64,000 nt of DNA from Chlorops oryzae (taxonomy: Eukaryota; Arthropoda; Insecta; Diptera; Chloropidae): positions 20,298,571-20,362,570 of the forward strand of contig CM035806.1 in NCBI GenBank assembly GCA_020466095.1. Direction: 5' to 3'. The notes beneath the pieces were generated by a model. That model was not told the origin of the DNA, did not search any database, and worked only from the letters and a program-made list of their open reading frames with translations. Shown here piece after piece: positions 1 to 11,541 of this stretch. Within the stretch, counting starts at the first letter, position 1. Each line of letters opens with the position of its first letter. Position numbers and translations under genes: made by a program.

Positions 1-479
1 AACAAATGGGAAATTTTTTTTCCCAAAGATTAATCTTTTTTTTTTTTATTACTAGAATTAAACAAATAGACGTTGGAAAATATTTTGAAGTCCCGATGAA
101 GAAAGAGTAAATGAAAAACAATGAAACGGTAAATAAATCAAAAATCAAAATCATTAGAGAAACATTAAGCCTCAAAGATTTTAAAGCAATAGAACATTTC
201 TAAAGATTTTACATAAAGATTTATTTTCACGTCGCCATGGACGCGAAAAAAAGTTTTCGGCTGTTCGAGATTTCGCGAGTCCACTGTATTGGTTAAAATT
301 TTCAAATAGCAATAATCGCGTCTCGGTAGAACTTCATTGGTTTCGATATCGCCTCTGCGCAAAGCTTACGCTCAACGCGCAAAGTACACCCTACACAAAG
401 TACACGAATTTAAACTAAATGAGAAATATAATATTTTTTTCTCAAATTTACTCTCTCGAAAAAAGTTCACATTCATTAG
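1..479. other. No feature recognised
   Basis: AT-rich non-coding sequence with short T runs. The small frame at 165-362 (minus) has no recognisable features. Confidence 0.5.
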
Positions 480-1040
480 GGCTATAACTAGTAAAATTTA
501 GTGAGGTACTGTCTAGATTTTTCCTAACCAGGCCACTAAAAAGGCGGCACTGACTAGGCCCACAATGACGCCAGGATAGAGTTTTCTATCCGGGCTTTAT
601 CTAGAAAAAATAACAAAGGCCCTGTCTAGATTATTCATATCATCGTCAATATAGGGGCCAAACTAGGGCCGAATAACCCTGATCGAGTCAAGATTTATAA
701 GTCCAGGGATGTATCTAGACCCCGCCTAGATATGTCTATATTTTGAAAAATCTACCTAGGCTCAAGCTAAGCACCCGAATTCTCTGCTCTATTCAGAATA
801 TAATTCAAGTTATATTGAAAAAGTTTGATAAAAATTTCGGCCACAAAAATAAATGGTTTTAAAATATTTGGCAATGCCGGATTGTAGGATGGACCAGGTA
901 GGCCAGGTATTTCGATGAATAGTGTCAATAGTATTAACAGTGGTTTTCCGTGCTGGAATATAGAACTTATTTGTTACTCCCAGGGAAAATTTTTAAAATT
1001 AGAAAGCACGGCTACTACTTAAAAACTTGCCTAGGGCCCA
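480..1040 (+). repeat. TCTAGA/CTAGG-rich block
   Basis: Words such as TGTCTAGAT, ATCTAGACC, CCTAGATATG and CTACCTAGG recur on both strands through this otherwise non-coding stretch. It resembles the motif-array elements elsewhere, but no termini were found. Confidence 0.35.
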
Positions 1041-1556
1041 CACAAAACTTAATCCAGCCTTGGTATTTGTTAAAACGGAAAGCATTTGTGGGGGAAGTCT
1101 GAATTTTGAAAAAAAAAAAAACCCCTTAACGCTGCAATAGAATCGGTAACAATATAAATTAACTTATCGATGGAAGATCGATAACAGAAAAATCTGAATC
1201 GATTCGTTTACACGATCGACAGTTGCGCCAAGAAATTGTCGGAAGTGAATCCGGAAAAAATTGAATTGAGGAACGGTATTAAATATTTTTAAATAACATC
1301 AAGTCAAGGTAAAAAAATTCAATTTAAACTCAGGAATTTTTTCGAGTTTTTCCTAAATAGAGAAAACTTTTTTTTTTTTTTTTGACGCAAGGTCATACCT
1401 TAATATCTTTTGGCAGGACATCGGACGCATTCATCCATTCAATAAGTAATCGTGTCTTGGGTCTAAGTTATGCTAAGCAACTCTTTGGGTGGAAAACCGC
1501 CTCGGGGTTACTTTAGACCGAAATAATATTTGTCAATGTGGCGCAACCATTTGTGC

Positions 1557-1603
<47 letters not shown>

Positions 1604-2117
1604 TGAGAGGGTAAAGTCTGAAATTCAGCGCAAGAATTGCAATTTTCTATTTGCAACATGATGAGGCTTTTAAGGATGTTTACTAAGAGAAAAAGGACAT
1701 CGTGTTCCGCAGCGACGTTTTCTCTAGAATTTCTTCTTATTTTTTATTTTATCTTTCTTGTTTATTTTATTAAAAGCAAAAATGTTTTGCGCTTAATGGA
1801 AGACGACAGCAGCTTTAGTGTGAGGCTAATATTTGCCTGTCTCTCGAGGGATGCTTACTTTGCACTTTTACACTTTTTACACGTTCGTTTTACACTTTTT
1901 ACGCGATAAAATGTACATTCATGCATACCAGCACGACGCGTCATTTTATTTTATATATATTGCCTATTTAGAAGTGAGACTTAGGGCTGAGCAATTGGCG
2001 AATGGAAAATTCAGCCTCCGGGTGAGGAATTTTTAATTTAATATCATTTCTTAAGGACATTTGATGAAAGGACTTTTTAACTTTGCTTATTCAACAGCTT
2101 TTGGACTGTAGATCAAA
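1041..2117. other. No gene recognised; GT microsatellite only
   Basis: A and T runs (1107-1120, 1369-1383) and the GT repeat are present. Frames near 1637-2036 are Phe-rich and low in complexity. Confidence 0.5.
1559..1597 (+). repeat. (GT)n microsatellite
   Basis: About 19 GT units followed by GAGAGAGTGAGAG. Confidence 0.97.
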
Positions 2118-2332
2118 AGAGTAAGGCTGGTATAGTCAGACGAAGTTGACAATAATATAACCGATACAGATGAAGGTTTAGCTATGAAAGCTATAAATAT
2201 TCTTTTTTAAACATGCATTAAGACAGCGACCATTAGGACAAAGTGCTGGGGAGATTTCCAAGAAAATTAGGGCCTCATATATCGAAATTTTCTTAATAAA
2301 AACTACCCTTTTGCCACGCCCACTTTTCAAAT

Positions 2333-3855
2333 ACTTGGAGTAATATTAGTAATAAGAGTAATATTAAAAAATATATATGGTTTGTATATAAATTAATTTT
2401 GAAATAGTGATATTTAAACATATCGCAAACAAAAAAATTATCCCTTTTTTGAGCTTTCGCTACAAGCTGTTTTTGAATATGTGGCAGCACAAATAGATAT
2501 CAGCTAAAAGTATGTCATTTTATCTGGATTGCAGAAAAAGTAGAATGCTTTAGGTTATATGTTGAAATTTTTACAGACGTTTGGAAAGTTAACCTTAGAC
2601 TGTCACACCCGTTACCGATAAACTACAAAAAGTTAAATTATCTTTTAGCAAAAGAATTTAACAAAGTGTTAACCTGCAGATAGTAAGAAGGTAATTCCGT
2701 TTAATAATAAAGCGAAACCTAGTTGGAGCATGTGTGACAGAGATGGCATTTTTAACATTTAAAACGATGTCACACCCGTTACTTATTTATTTTCTTGTGT
2801 TATATTTTTGGGCCAATTTACCTTACAGTTCATTTATAGTAAATTATAAATAATAAATTTTAAATAATAAATATCATATAATGAATAAATAATTAATAAT
2901 TAATAAATTATAAATAATAATAAATTATAAATAATAAAAAATTAATTATAAATAATAAATAATAAATAATAAATAATAAATAATAAATAATAAATAATAA
3001 ATAATAAATAAAAATAAATAATAAATAATAAATAATAAATAATAAATAAATAAATAAATAAATAAAAAATAAATAAAAAAATAAATAATAAAATTAAATT
3101 ATATAAAAATATTAATATAGAAGTTTATTATTTATGTATTAATTAGTAGTATATTATAAATGTCTTAATTAATACTGTACGCTGACGACTCACACTGATC
3201 ACCACACACAAAACCTTATTCTCAACACCTTATTATCAAAAAAAGTCTATTCAGTAACAGGAAACCAAAATCGTGTGATAAGAAACCAAAAACTTTTAAA
3301 AGCAAGTTATTTAACGGAAAACGAATGAAGCTGTTTTTACGAAAATACTACGTTGATATTTTTTATAATAGTTACAATGAAATATATTTAAAAAAACTCG
3401 TCTTCCTCATATAACTCTTGTTTCAATTTATATTGTCACACCCGTTATTTTTTTCTCTCACACCCGTTACTTTTGTAAATTGGTATAAAACACATACGAA
3501 TACCGATACATTATAAGTCAATACCTATTCATAGTCAGAATACTCCTTAGAACTGTTGGTTAAACATTCTTTTTGTATATTTCCTGGAAAATTTTACAGA
3601 ATCGATTAATGAACACAAATAACATGCAAACCCCATTTTCTAACGTCACACCCGTTACCTCCTTTTGAAGGTTTTTAAGGCATTAAAAGTAATTTTTACC
3701 GGATTCTTTGAAATGGTAGAAATACTTTAAAAATGGACGCTTCAAAAATATGCAACACTGTTATCGAAGGGTTGATGGTTTTACAGAAATTTAAAGAATT
3801 CGCCTAAATCTGTCACACCCGTTACTATGGAAATACCCATATGTATCTCAAAAAT
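2333..3855 (+). mobile_element. Motif-array element H1: six CACACCCGTTAC copies
   Basis: Six same-strand copies of TGTCACACCCGTTAC or a one- or two-base variant lie at 2601, 2768, 3434, 3456, 3644 and 3811. The right end reads TATGGAAATACCCATATG, nearly the same as the right terminus of the element at 46.3-48.0 kb. The matching left terminus was not found, so this copy may be truncated or rearranged. The element interrupts a family A repeat. A 270-bp AAT/AAAT microsatellite (2830-3100) lies inside. There is no ORF. Confidence 0.7.
2830..3100 (+). repeat. AAT/AAAT microsatellite inside H1
   Basis: AATAAATAATAAATAA arrays of mixed 3- and 4-bp units, with a longer poly(AAAT) section near 3050. 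Confidence 0.95.
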
Positions 3856-4176
3856 TCAGGTTCCAGAATAGTTTTTTGTGATTTTCATAACGGACCCTAG
3901 TACTGGAGATACTCTTAAAAAGGGTCCGATCTGATCCATTCCCGAACATGTTCTTACTCTTGTCCCCATGAACACGCATACCAAATTTTGTCAAGATAGC
4001 TTAACTCCTTCGATAAGATAACTGTACACAAACAGACGAAGATGGCTAACCCGAATCTCCTGGTGACGCTGATCATTTTTATACACATTTTGAATGGTCT
4101 AGCTAGACTCGTTCTGGTTGTTACACACAATCGCACAAACGTAATATACCCTCGACAATGAGTGTGTCGGGTATAA

Positions 4177-4569
4177 TTAAACCAAAAATTTTTCCTTCAC
4201 ACAGACAATTCGGTGGCATTGTAACAAAGAAATTCGGTTTCTTTGACAAAAAGAAAAAAAAAAAAAAATCAATTTCAGAAGGAAGTGATTTTTCATAAGA
4301 ACGAATTTTCAGAGTTAAACTGTTTCTCTTTATTACCACCGAAATGCAAATAAAGCAAAATGCTTTAGAGAGTCCTTTCAGATTGCTGTCAAATTATATT
4401 TCATTCAATTTAAGAGCAAAAGACTTTGTCGTCGCCCTCAAGCTGTCAAGCGCTCGTGACCTTTTTCTTGTCTGGGTAACAATATATCAGCCCACGTGCT
4501 TCGACCAAATGGAAAATTCTGGCTTTAGATAGTTTGAATATTCCAAAAGAGTGTCTAGAAGAGTTTTTC
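4177..4569. other. No feature recognised
   Basis: AT-rich spacer between family A and family B repeats, with an A run at 4252-4267. Confidence 0.5.
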
Positions 4570-5435
4570 ACTTGTGCCAAAAACCAGGGCCGGAGTTTAA
4601 TTCGAATTTTGTCAGCGATATTTTTGTATCTCATGTGATTTTTGTTTTAAGCTCGGCAGCTTTTTCGAAAACAAAACAACGTGCAACACTGACTACGTGT
4701 ACAAGGTATCAAGGGCGTATTTGACGGGGCGTAGATGGGGCCATAGCCCCCATTTAACACGGAATTAACTTGAAAATCGAGCCAAAAGTCTAAAACTACT
4801 TTAATTTTTTAACTTAATAAAAAATCGGCACCCCTTCGTCATAGCCTGGATTACTGCCCTTGCAAGGTATTATGACTCTGAATCATCTGCTCTGGATCGA
4901 AGATTTAGAGCATATTTAAAGGTTAATTTTTAATTTTTGCTTTTGTTTTCAGGTCTCAAAACGGTATCAGGAGGCCTCAGATTCAATTGGTATGCTTGAG
5001 GGTTTTCCAGTTAAGTTTATTTTTTAATTTTATCGAAAAATGTTCATAAAATTTAAACCGGCTGGGGAGGTATGCGTCAGAAATGCTTAAAAGAAGCTTT
5101 AAAGAATTGTTAAATTTTTGAGGTTTTTGCCACATGTAGCTTGATGGAGATGGAGTTTTTTTCAGTCAGTCAGTCAGCTATTACTTTCGTTATTTTCTGC
5201 ATGCCTAACGCTAAAAGTTTTTTTAATGCGAGAAAAATAAAATATTAAACGCTTTATGTCATAAGAAAGTGCGCAACTTAATTCTCGGCCCCGCGTTTCG
5301 AGATCGATTTCAAATTGACCAGTAGCCAATATTGGAAAACCAAATAAAGGAATTTTATATATTTATCAGGTACTTGCAGAAACTGCAGATAAAAAATTTC
5401 TTTCATTCGGTGATCTCTAAAATCTGTCACAATGT
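4570..5435 (+). repeat. Family B repeat, copy 1, holding a hAT miniature element
   Basis: The landmark GTGCAACACTGA near 4681 and the CTGAATCATCTGCTCTGGAT segment near 4876 match other B copies but are separated by the 4710-4862 insertion. The right end (GTGCGCAACTTAATTCTCGG near 5270 to TCTGTCACAATGT at 5435) corresponds to the right arms near 44750 and 52638. The left limit is approximate. Confidence 0.65.
4710..4862. mobile_element. hAT-type miniature element, 153 bp
   Basis: The termini CAAGGGC and GCCCTTG are flanked by a perfect 8-bp direct repeat, CAAGGTAT (4702-4709 and 4863-4870), the hallmark of hAT insertion. The interior is short and non-coding. It interrupts a family B repeat. 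Confidence 0.85.
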
Positions 5436-5516
5436 CCTTCGGATGAGCGACGAGTATTTTTTGTAAAAAAATTTTTTCTTATACATGAAAATTTGAGAAG
5501 TAAGGTAAAACCGGTC

Positions 5517-5590
5517 GGCCGGTTGTTGAGACGCCAGCTTACAATTCGAGAGGCTCTGGGTTCAACTCTCGGCTCGGTCGTGGCAGCCAT
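5517..5590 (+). repeat. tRNA-like sequence (pol III box candidate)
   Basis: GGTCGGCCGGTTGTTGAGAC followed by GCTCTGGGTTCAACTCTCGG has the spacing and B-box sequence (GGGTTCAACTC) of a tRNA gene, but a full cloverleaf could not be drawn. It lies just downstream of family B copy 1. A degenerate SINE head is likelier than a functional tRNA. Confidence 0.4.
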
Positions 5591-5859
5591 ACTAACCAAC
5601 CAACCAAGTTAAAAGCTAAAATTTGGACCCAAAATTTGTTGCTCTAAAATTATTACCGCCCTTTGTTATGTCCAAATTTCCAAATCCGCGCCTGCTTACA
5701 ACAGCAAATCGCATCCATGCGTCACTTGACGATGCTAGTGGCTTCGTATGTTAAAACAACAAAATTTCAAAATTTGGGCTACTTTTGTCGTCGTGCTCCT
5801 TTGAAATACACATCAACAGGAAGATACTATGTACCCTGGAGTAATGCAGAGTTCAATTT

Positions 5860-6130
5860 ACGAAAAAGAAGTACTCAAAGGTCACTGGGAACATGACTAG
5901 TAACAATGTAGAGCAATTTATATAGAAGAATTGACTAGACGACCTGGAGTAGCAACAAGTGGTCTAGAACAAGTTATGGGACAACTGACCTTTGATTGAC
6001 TACAAAAGGTCTACTCGTGGACTAGTCGAGCACTCCAAGGCTGCCTGGTACAAATGGGACAATTGATCTCTAATTGACCACAGTAGGTCTATTCGTGGAG
6101 CAGTTAAATGTGGGAGTGGTTATTTGTCAA
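5860..6130 (+). repeat. Dispersed repeat E, copy 1 (GGTCTA-rich)
   Basis: GAACATGACTAGT, CAACTGACCT and CACAGTAGGTCTATTCGTGG occur in reverse complement at 47050-47170, and looser versions at 29020-29225. This copy has an internal duplication of the segment around GGTCTACTCGTGGA. Confidence 0.65.
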
Positions 6131-6738
6131 TGACAGATCAATGTTAAAGAAGACACTTAAAAGCATTGGCTGGCAAAATTAAAAGGGAGTGGCCTCGCTA
6201 CTTTTGTGACTAGTCTGGGAGTAGTTGGAATTCCGGCAGGGTACGAACCTAAGTCAATACGAGTAGTCATTCTTTGCTCTCGTTTTTTTTTGTTTTTTTG
6301 TGCTGCGAGTCGCAATACGTCGCGATAGCAACGCTGCGCCAAGCCACGGCTCGGCGCGCCGTGTTGATAAAAGTCGGAAAAGTTTCGCACAACATCGAGA
6401 TAACGAGGGGTGTCGCTTTATAGTTCTGGGCTCTTTACTTTCATTCCGTTAGGCTGTTACATGCGGTTGGAATGTTTGTTGCCAAACACATCGCCACAAT
6501 GACAACAAATCGTCATCACCGCCGTTAGTCAAAGGTGTTTTAATTGATCTAACTGCCTTCAGTATTTGTCTTTTGACATTTCACTCGTTTCGCAGAAGAT
6601 TCGAATGGAGTGCCTCAGACTTTTTTGTATTACATATCTTAATAAATTAAATTTTAAATATTTTTGTTCCGTTCTTTTGTTGCTTTGCTCTTAAGATTTC
6701 TATTATGATGGACCGCTAAGAATTTAGTTGCGTAATAT
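6131..6738. other. No gene recognised
   Basis: Slightly GC-richer near 6300-6380 (GCCACGGCTCGGCGCGCC). No conserved frame. Confidence 0.45.
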
Positions 6739-7588
6739 GCCATTCAGACGAGCATCGAAATCCCGGGATTTCGGCACTTGGATTTCGTGAAATCCACATC
6801 GAAATCCAAGCGTTCACACGACAATATCGCATTTGAGAGGATTTGCTTTGACAGCCATTCATCTGTTTGCAGTGCTGCCAATTGTAAAGATTTTTGTGCG
6901 TAAATACAACCAAATTTTTAATCAATATAACAAATTCGTTATTTTAAATAAATAAAAAAGGAAAAAATGCCATATCTACATATTCCATAATAAAAATTTG
7001 AGTCTGCAAAGTCAGTTTACGGAAGATAATTATACATTATAAGATAATAAACATATGTGAGCTAATATTTGATTATTTTGTTCCTTCTTATATGTAAGTC
7101 CGCATAAAGCTAATGAGAATTTTAGAAAAATATTTATATGCACTTTCAGAAATTTCAAACAAAAGTTTTGTCAATATAACAAAAATTTCAAACAAAAGTT
7201 TTGTCAAGTGTTAATACCTTCGGTGTTCAATATAACAAAAATTTCAAGCAAATATTTTGTTAAGTGTTAATACTTTTGGTATTTAATACAACAAAATAAT
7301 CCAAAAAATTTTTGTTCAAAATTTAATATTACGAAATTTTCCCGAATTTCATGATTTGTTTGAAATTTTTAATTGGGACAATTAAAAAACCGATGAATCG
7401 AGTTTAACAAACGCCATTAATTGGAATTTTTCGTAGCCAGTTTTTCTGTGTATTGGGAAGTTTCTTTAAAAATGACAGATTTCTTAAAATCGGCAAATGT
7501 ACGGATTTTGTGGTGTATTCCAAAATATTTAATAAATTTTGTATAAATTTGGTTGTCATAAAATTAAAAAAAAAGAACAAAATAAAAA

Positions 7589-8433
7589 CAGTAAGGGTGT
7601 TATAGTCAGGCGGCCTGACAATAGAATACCGACACAGACACATGTTCAAATCATTTTTAACATCAAGAGGTGTTTAAGACACAAGGGGCCCCATATACCG
7701 ACTTTTGATAGATTTCTTATAATGAAAATATTCCCTTTTCGCCAAGCCAGCTTTTCCAATTTTTGTATGAACTATAATCGGGGGCTTAAAATACGCTAAA
7801 TTAAGTTTCATTAAAATATTTCGAAAAAGTCCGATTTTAAGGCAGTTTGTGATATTTTGTGACAGACCCTAGTACTGGAGGTACCTTAAAAATGGACCGA
7901 TCAAAGAAATTTTTTGGAAGGATGCTTAAGGCTTCATGGAGCACAGTGCCAAATTTCGTTCAAGTCCCTTTGAATTTAGGGTGAAGGAGACAATTTTAGA
8001 AAACCCCCTATCTGCCACGCCCACATTTACAATTTTTGGAAAGATATTACTCTCCTTTAAATATGATCAAATATCAAATTCATCAAAATTATCTGTGGAA
8101 AAACTTCGATTTAGAGCGTTTTTGTGATTTTCGTAACAGACCCTAGTACTGGATGGTACCCCTAAAAATAGTCCGATCGGGTCCATTCTCGAACTTAGTC
8201 TTACTCATGTCATGAGCATGCATACCAAATTTCATTAGGATAGCTCAACTTTTTCGATAAGATAACTGTATACAGACAGACGGACATGTCTAAATCGAAT
8301 CTCCTGGTGACGCTGATCATTTCTATATACATTTTGTATGGTCTATCTCGACTGGTTCTGGGTGTTACACACAACCACACAAACGCAATATACCCTCGAC
8401 ACAGAGTGTGTCGGGTATAACTATGCCAACCTG
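7589..8433 (+). mobile_element. Family A repeat inside the 6.7-9.6 kb element
   Basis: Same start (GTAAGGGTGTTATAGTCAGG) and same terminal hairpin (to TGTGTCGGGTATAA) as the copy at 52812, with scattered differences. It is nested between the two ends of the CCCGGG-TIR element. Confidence 0.75.
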
Positions 8434-8463
8434 TGTTTATGTGAAAAAGTTCGGTAGAAGCTA

Positions 8464-8939
8464 TCGTTAAGTCGGCTTCTACATTGAACGATTATCGACG
8501 CGATTTTCACAACGATTTTTTCAAATTCCCTTTTGAAATTGTCTTCTGTCGGTGTTCGCTTCTACACTACACGATTTGCAAGCAACCGATTTATACTTTG
8601 TTGTGTTTTTCTTATGACATTCGTTTATTGGATTTATGCGAATTAAGTAAGTAAGTAATAAAATAAGTGGTTGTGACGCATTTTAAAATATATAAATTAA
8701 ATTAGAATGGATTCAGACACTTCATAAAAAATTATTCGAACAATTCTTTGAAACTGTTTTCCGTTCTACGAACGGCGGGAAAGGCAACTGTCAAAAATCG
8801 GCATGGAAATCGACGACATGGCTAGTACAAACGATTTTGACCGCTTCACTTTCGTCTCTCCTCCCTTGCCAACAAACGCAAAAATCGGTGAGTGCTGTTG
8901 GCCGACAATCGTCCAATGTAAAAGTAGACTAAGCGTCGA
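8464..8939. mobile_element. 476-bp MITE with long imperfect TIRs, nested
   Basis: The ends share CTACATTGAACGATTATCGA (left) and an inverted counterpart with CTTTTACATTGGACGATT (right), flanked by TA on both sides (8462-8463 and 8940-8941). Motifs such as CTTCTACACTACACGATTT repeat the terminal sequence inside. It lies just downstream of the family A copy. Confidence 0.7.
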
Positions 8940-9573
8940 TAGTATACAAATTTGAAAATTGAAATAGTATTCGTATAGGCCTTTTTGAATAAATTGAAAA
9001 TTATTTTATTTACCGCTACAAGATCAGGCCTATTCATATTTTTAATGAAATCATTTTTACTTGAACAACAGCAAAAAAATTAATATTTGAAAGAAACTTT
9101 TTATTTTTGAAAAAAAAAAAAAAAAAAAAAAAACAACATTTCAAATGACTTTAGTACGAGTCGGAGTTCCAGACTACACTGAAAGATTCTCAAAAATATT
9201 AGCCTACCATATTCATGGCCACTCATACATTTTTATAGGCAAGAGGCATATTAATTTAAAAAAATATAACGATATTTGTGGTAGGGAAAAACGTAAAGAA
9301 TTGTAGGGATTTTTTTTTTTAGTTTGTAGGGAATTTTTTGTTTGTGTGTGTGGTTTTTTCAAAAATTTGACAGTAGTGTTGCAGCATTTCATCGATACCT
9401 ATCGAAAAACACAGAGTTGCATTCAGTCTCTTCCGGATTTCCCTTAGGATTTCGTTGAAATCCAATTTCTCAGCGGATTTCGTTTGACATTCTTTTGTAT
9501 GGGAAATGCCCTGGATATCGACTGATATCCTCAAAAGTGCCGAAATCCCGGGATTTCAATGACGTCTGAATGC

Positions 9574-11151
9574 TATATAACATGTACTTAATTTTAAAGA
9601 GATTTCAATCGATGGATTTGACGACCGTTGAACATATTTGGCGTGTTTTTTTTTTTTATTCAAATTTGAATTTAATCTGATTCAGAGAGAAATATAAATA
9701 TTTATTTGTAAGAACTTAAGATGTTTCAAAACTAAAGCTCTTTAGGCTCTCTAAAGGAGCTGATAAGTCACAGTCACAAAGTGACGAAATATGGCCATAT
9801 CCCCCAGCCGTGGATGCCTCATGCGATTTAAGCTCAAATATTTTCAAATATTCATTGAAAAAATAAAAATATGCATAAAAAAATTTTCCCACCAATATTC
9901 CATTCCAGTTATTTGTTATTTGTCAAAGATTTATTTCCTTTCATTTTTTTTTTTTTTTTTTTTTTTTTTAACGTATTTTTCGAGCTGTTGTACCTACAAC
10001 AAATTCTGTCCTTGTTGCTGTCCAATATTTTGGTAGTTGTCTTGCTTACATATGTTCAGCGTGTTGTTTGAATGCATATATATATATATATGTATGTATG
10101 TTTTCACTTAACAATAGCTTTGAATTGAGAATATTATCGAGTGTTGTAATAGAGCGAGAGAAAAAAAAAGGGCGCAGCAGAAAAACGGAAGTTTGACTCA
10201 TACACATTCACCGGAAACGGAAGTGCTTGCGACGAGCTTTGAATGCAATTTTCCAATTGGAAAGGATTCGAAAAACCTAAGGAAGCCCTCCATGCACTTT
10301 TGATATTTTATTGTTATATTGATATTTTAGAAATATTTCTTTCATCGATCATTTCGAATGGGTGTTGCAGCACCATTTCCTTCATTGGGAATTTATTTTT
10401 AAAATTCAAATAATTTTTTTTTTTTTTTTTTTGTAATAAAAAATTGGAATGAATTTCTTATTTGGTTACTTAAAAAAAAATGAACAACGAACTACTGAAA
10501 CTCGAATAGCTCACCACCGACTAAATGCACACTCGGTTGCTATGACGCTTCATTCTGGAAATGGGAAAGTTGCTGCTCATGTCATGGTCTCTTATTATGC
10601 TGAAAAATCATTTTCATTTCGGAAATCGAGTTTCGGGTATCACCAATTTATGTTCCCATAATTCAGGAAATTCAAATGAAATTTTAATGAAATTTTCATT
10701 AAATCAAGATCACTGTCAGGTTTCATGTTCTCTGTTCGAAATTTCGAATATTCGATTCCAGGATTTGTGTTTTATGCTTGCTTTGTGTGAGTTTGATGTG
10801 TGTTGTTTTCCACAAAGAAATTTTTCATATGATTGATGCTTGTTTAAGCGAGATTAGGGTTTTTTCAATGCGTTTTGTAGCGAAACAGTAATATTTTCAA
10901 AATGGTCTCATCAAAGGAAAATATCCAATTAATTTAGATTTTATGGAAATTCTGTTTATTTGGGAATTCAGTTCTGTTTTTTCAATTTTTTTGCGAGCAC
11001 TTTTGAAAGTTTGGCATGCTAATGCTTGAGGAAATATTTTTATAGTTTTTAAATAGCTTTTATTGTATTTTAACGAAGTTATTCATCAGCAATAATGGCA
11101 ATAAAATAGCCATAACGAGAAGAGTGCCGCTTTCCGTTTGTCCCGAACTTA
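9574..11151. other. No gene recognised; T runs and a TA repeat
   Basis: Contains T runs (9945-9969, 10419-10431) and a short TA/GTATG repeat (10075-10100). Short frames have no family features. Confidence 0.5.
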
Positions 11152-11541
11152 CACGGAGAGAAATAAGTTCCCGAAATATAATTGGAACCAATTACATATG
11201 TGATTGGAGCCTTGCCCCGATTGCATTATTAATTGGAGCCAATTACAATATAATTAGAAAATTAAAAATGCTAATTGTGCTCAATTACTTATATAATTGC
11301 ATTTAAATTTATCATATATATAATTGCGTTCTGAATACATATGTAATTACATCTGATTACTTTTACAATTTAAAGCATTGATGCAATTATATATATGATT
11401 GTATTTATTTTACAGTTTGTTCTTATATTTCTCAAATGGTTTATAATTGCGATTGTATATAACGTGTTTGAATTTTCCGATTATATATTTAATTGGACGG
11501 AATTATATATGTAATCGAAATTATTTTTTTTATCATTTAAT

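Larger units (their letters stand above)
2118..4176 (+). mobile_element. Family A repeat split by a motif-array element
   Basis: The left part (2118-2332: AAGGCTGGTATAGTCAG to TTGCCACGCCCACTTTTC) and right part (about 3856-4176: GTGATTTTCATAACGGACCC to GAGTGTGTCGGGTATAA) together give a diverged family A copy. The 1.5 kb between them is unrelated and carries the CACACCCGTTAC array. Confidence 0.68.
6739..9573. mobile_element. 2.8-kb element with CCCGGG-centred 41-bp TIRs, nest of two other elements
   Basis: The left end (GCCATTCAGACG ... CGAAATCCCGGGATTTCG ... GCACTT) and right end are inverted copies over about 41 bp, allowing small gaps. Extra GGATTTCGTTGAAATCC-like palindromes occur just inside both ends (6770-6810 and 9435-9535). 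A family A repeat (7589-8433) and a 476-bp MITE (8464-8939) lie inside, leaving about 1.5 kb of own sequence. Internal near-repeats built on TCAAACAAAAGTTTTGTC span 7147-7290. No ORF is recognisable. Confidence 0.75.

Noticed and set aside
2830..3100. CRISPR-like or replication-origin-like array
   Set aside because: It is an AAT/AAAT microsatellite with no spacers.
5517..5590. A functional tRNA gene
   Set aside because: Only the B-box side looks tRNA-like; acceptor and anticodon stems could not be paired.
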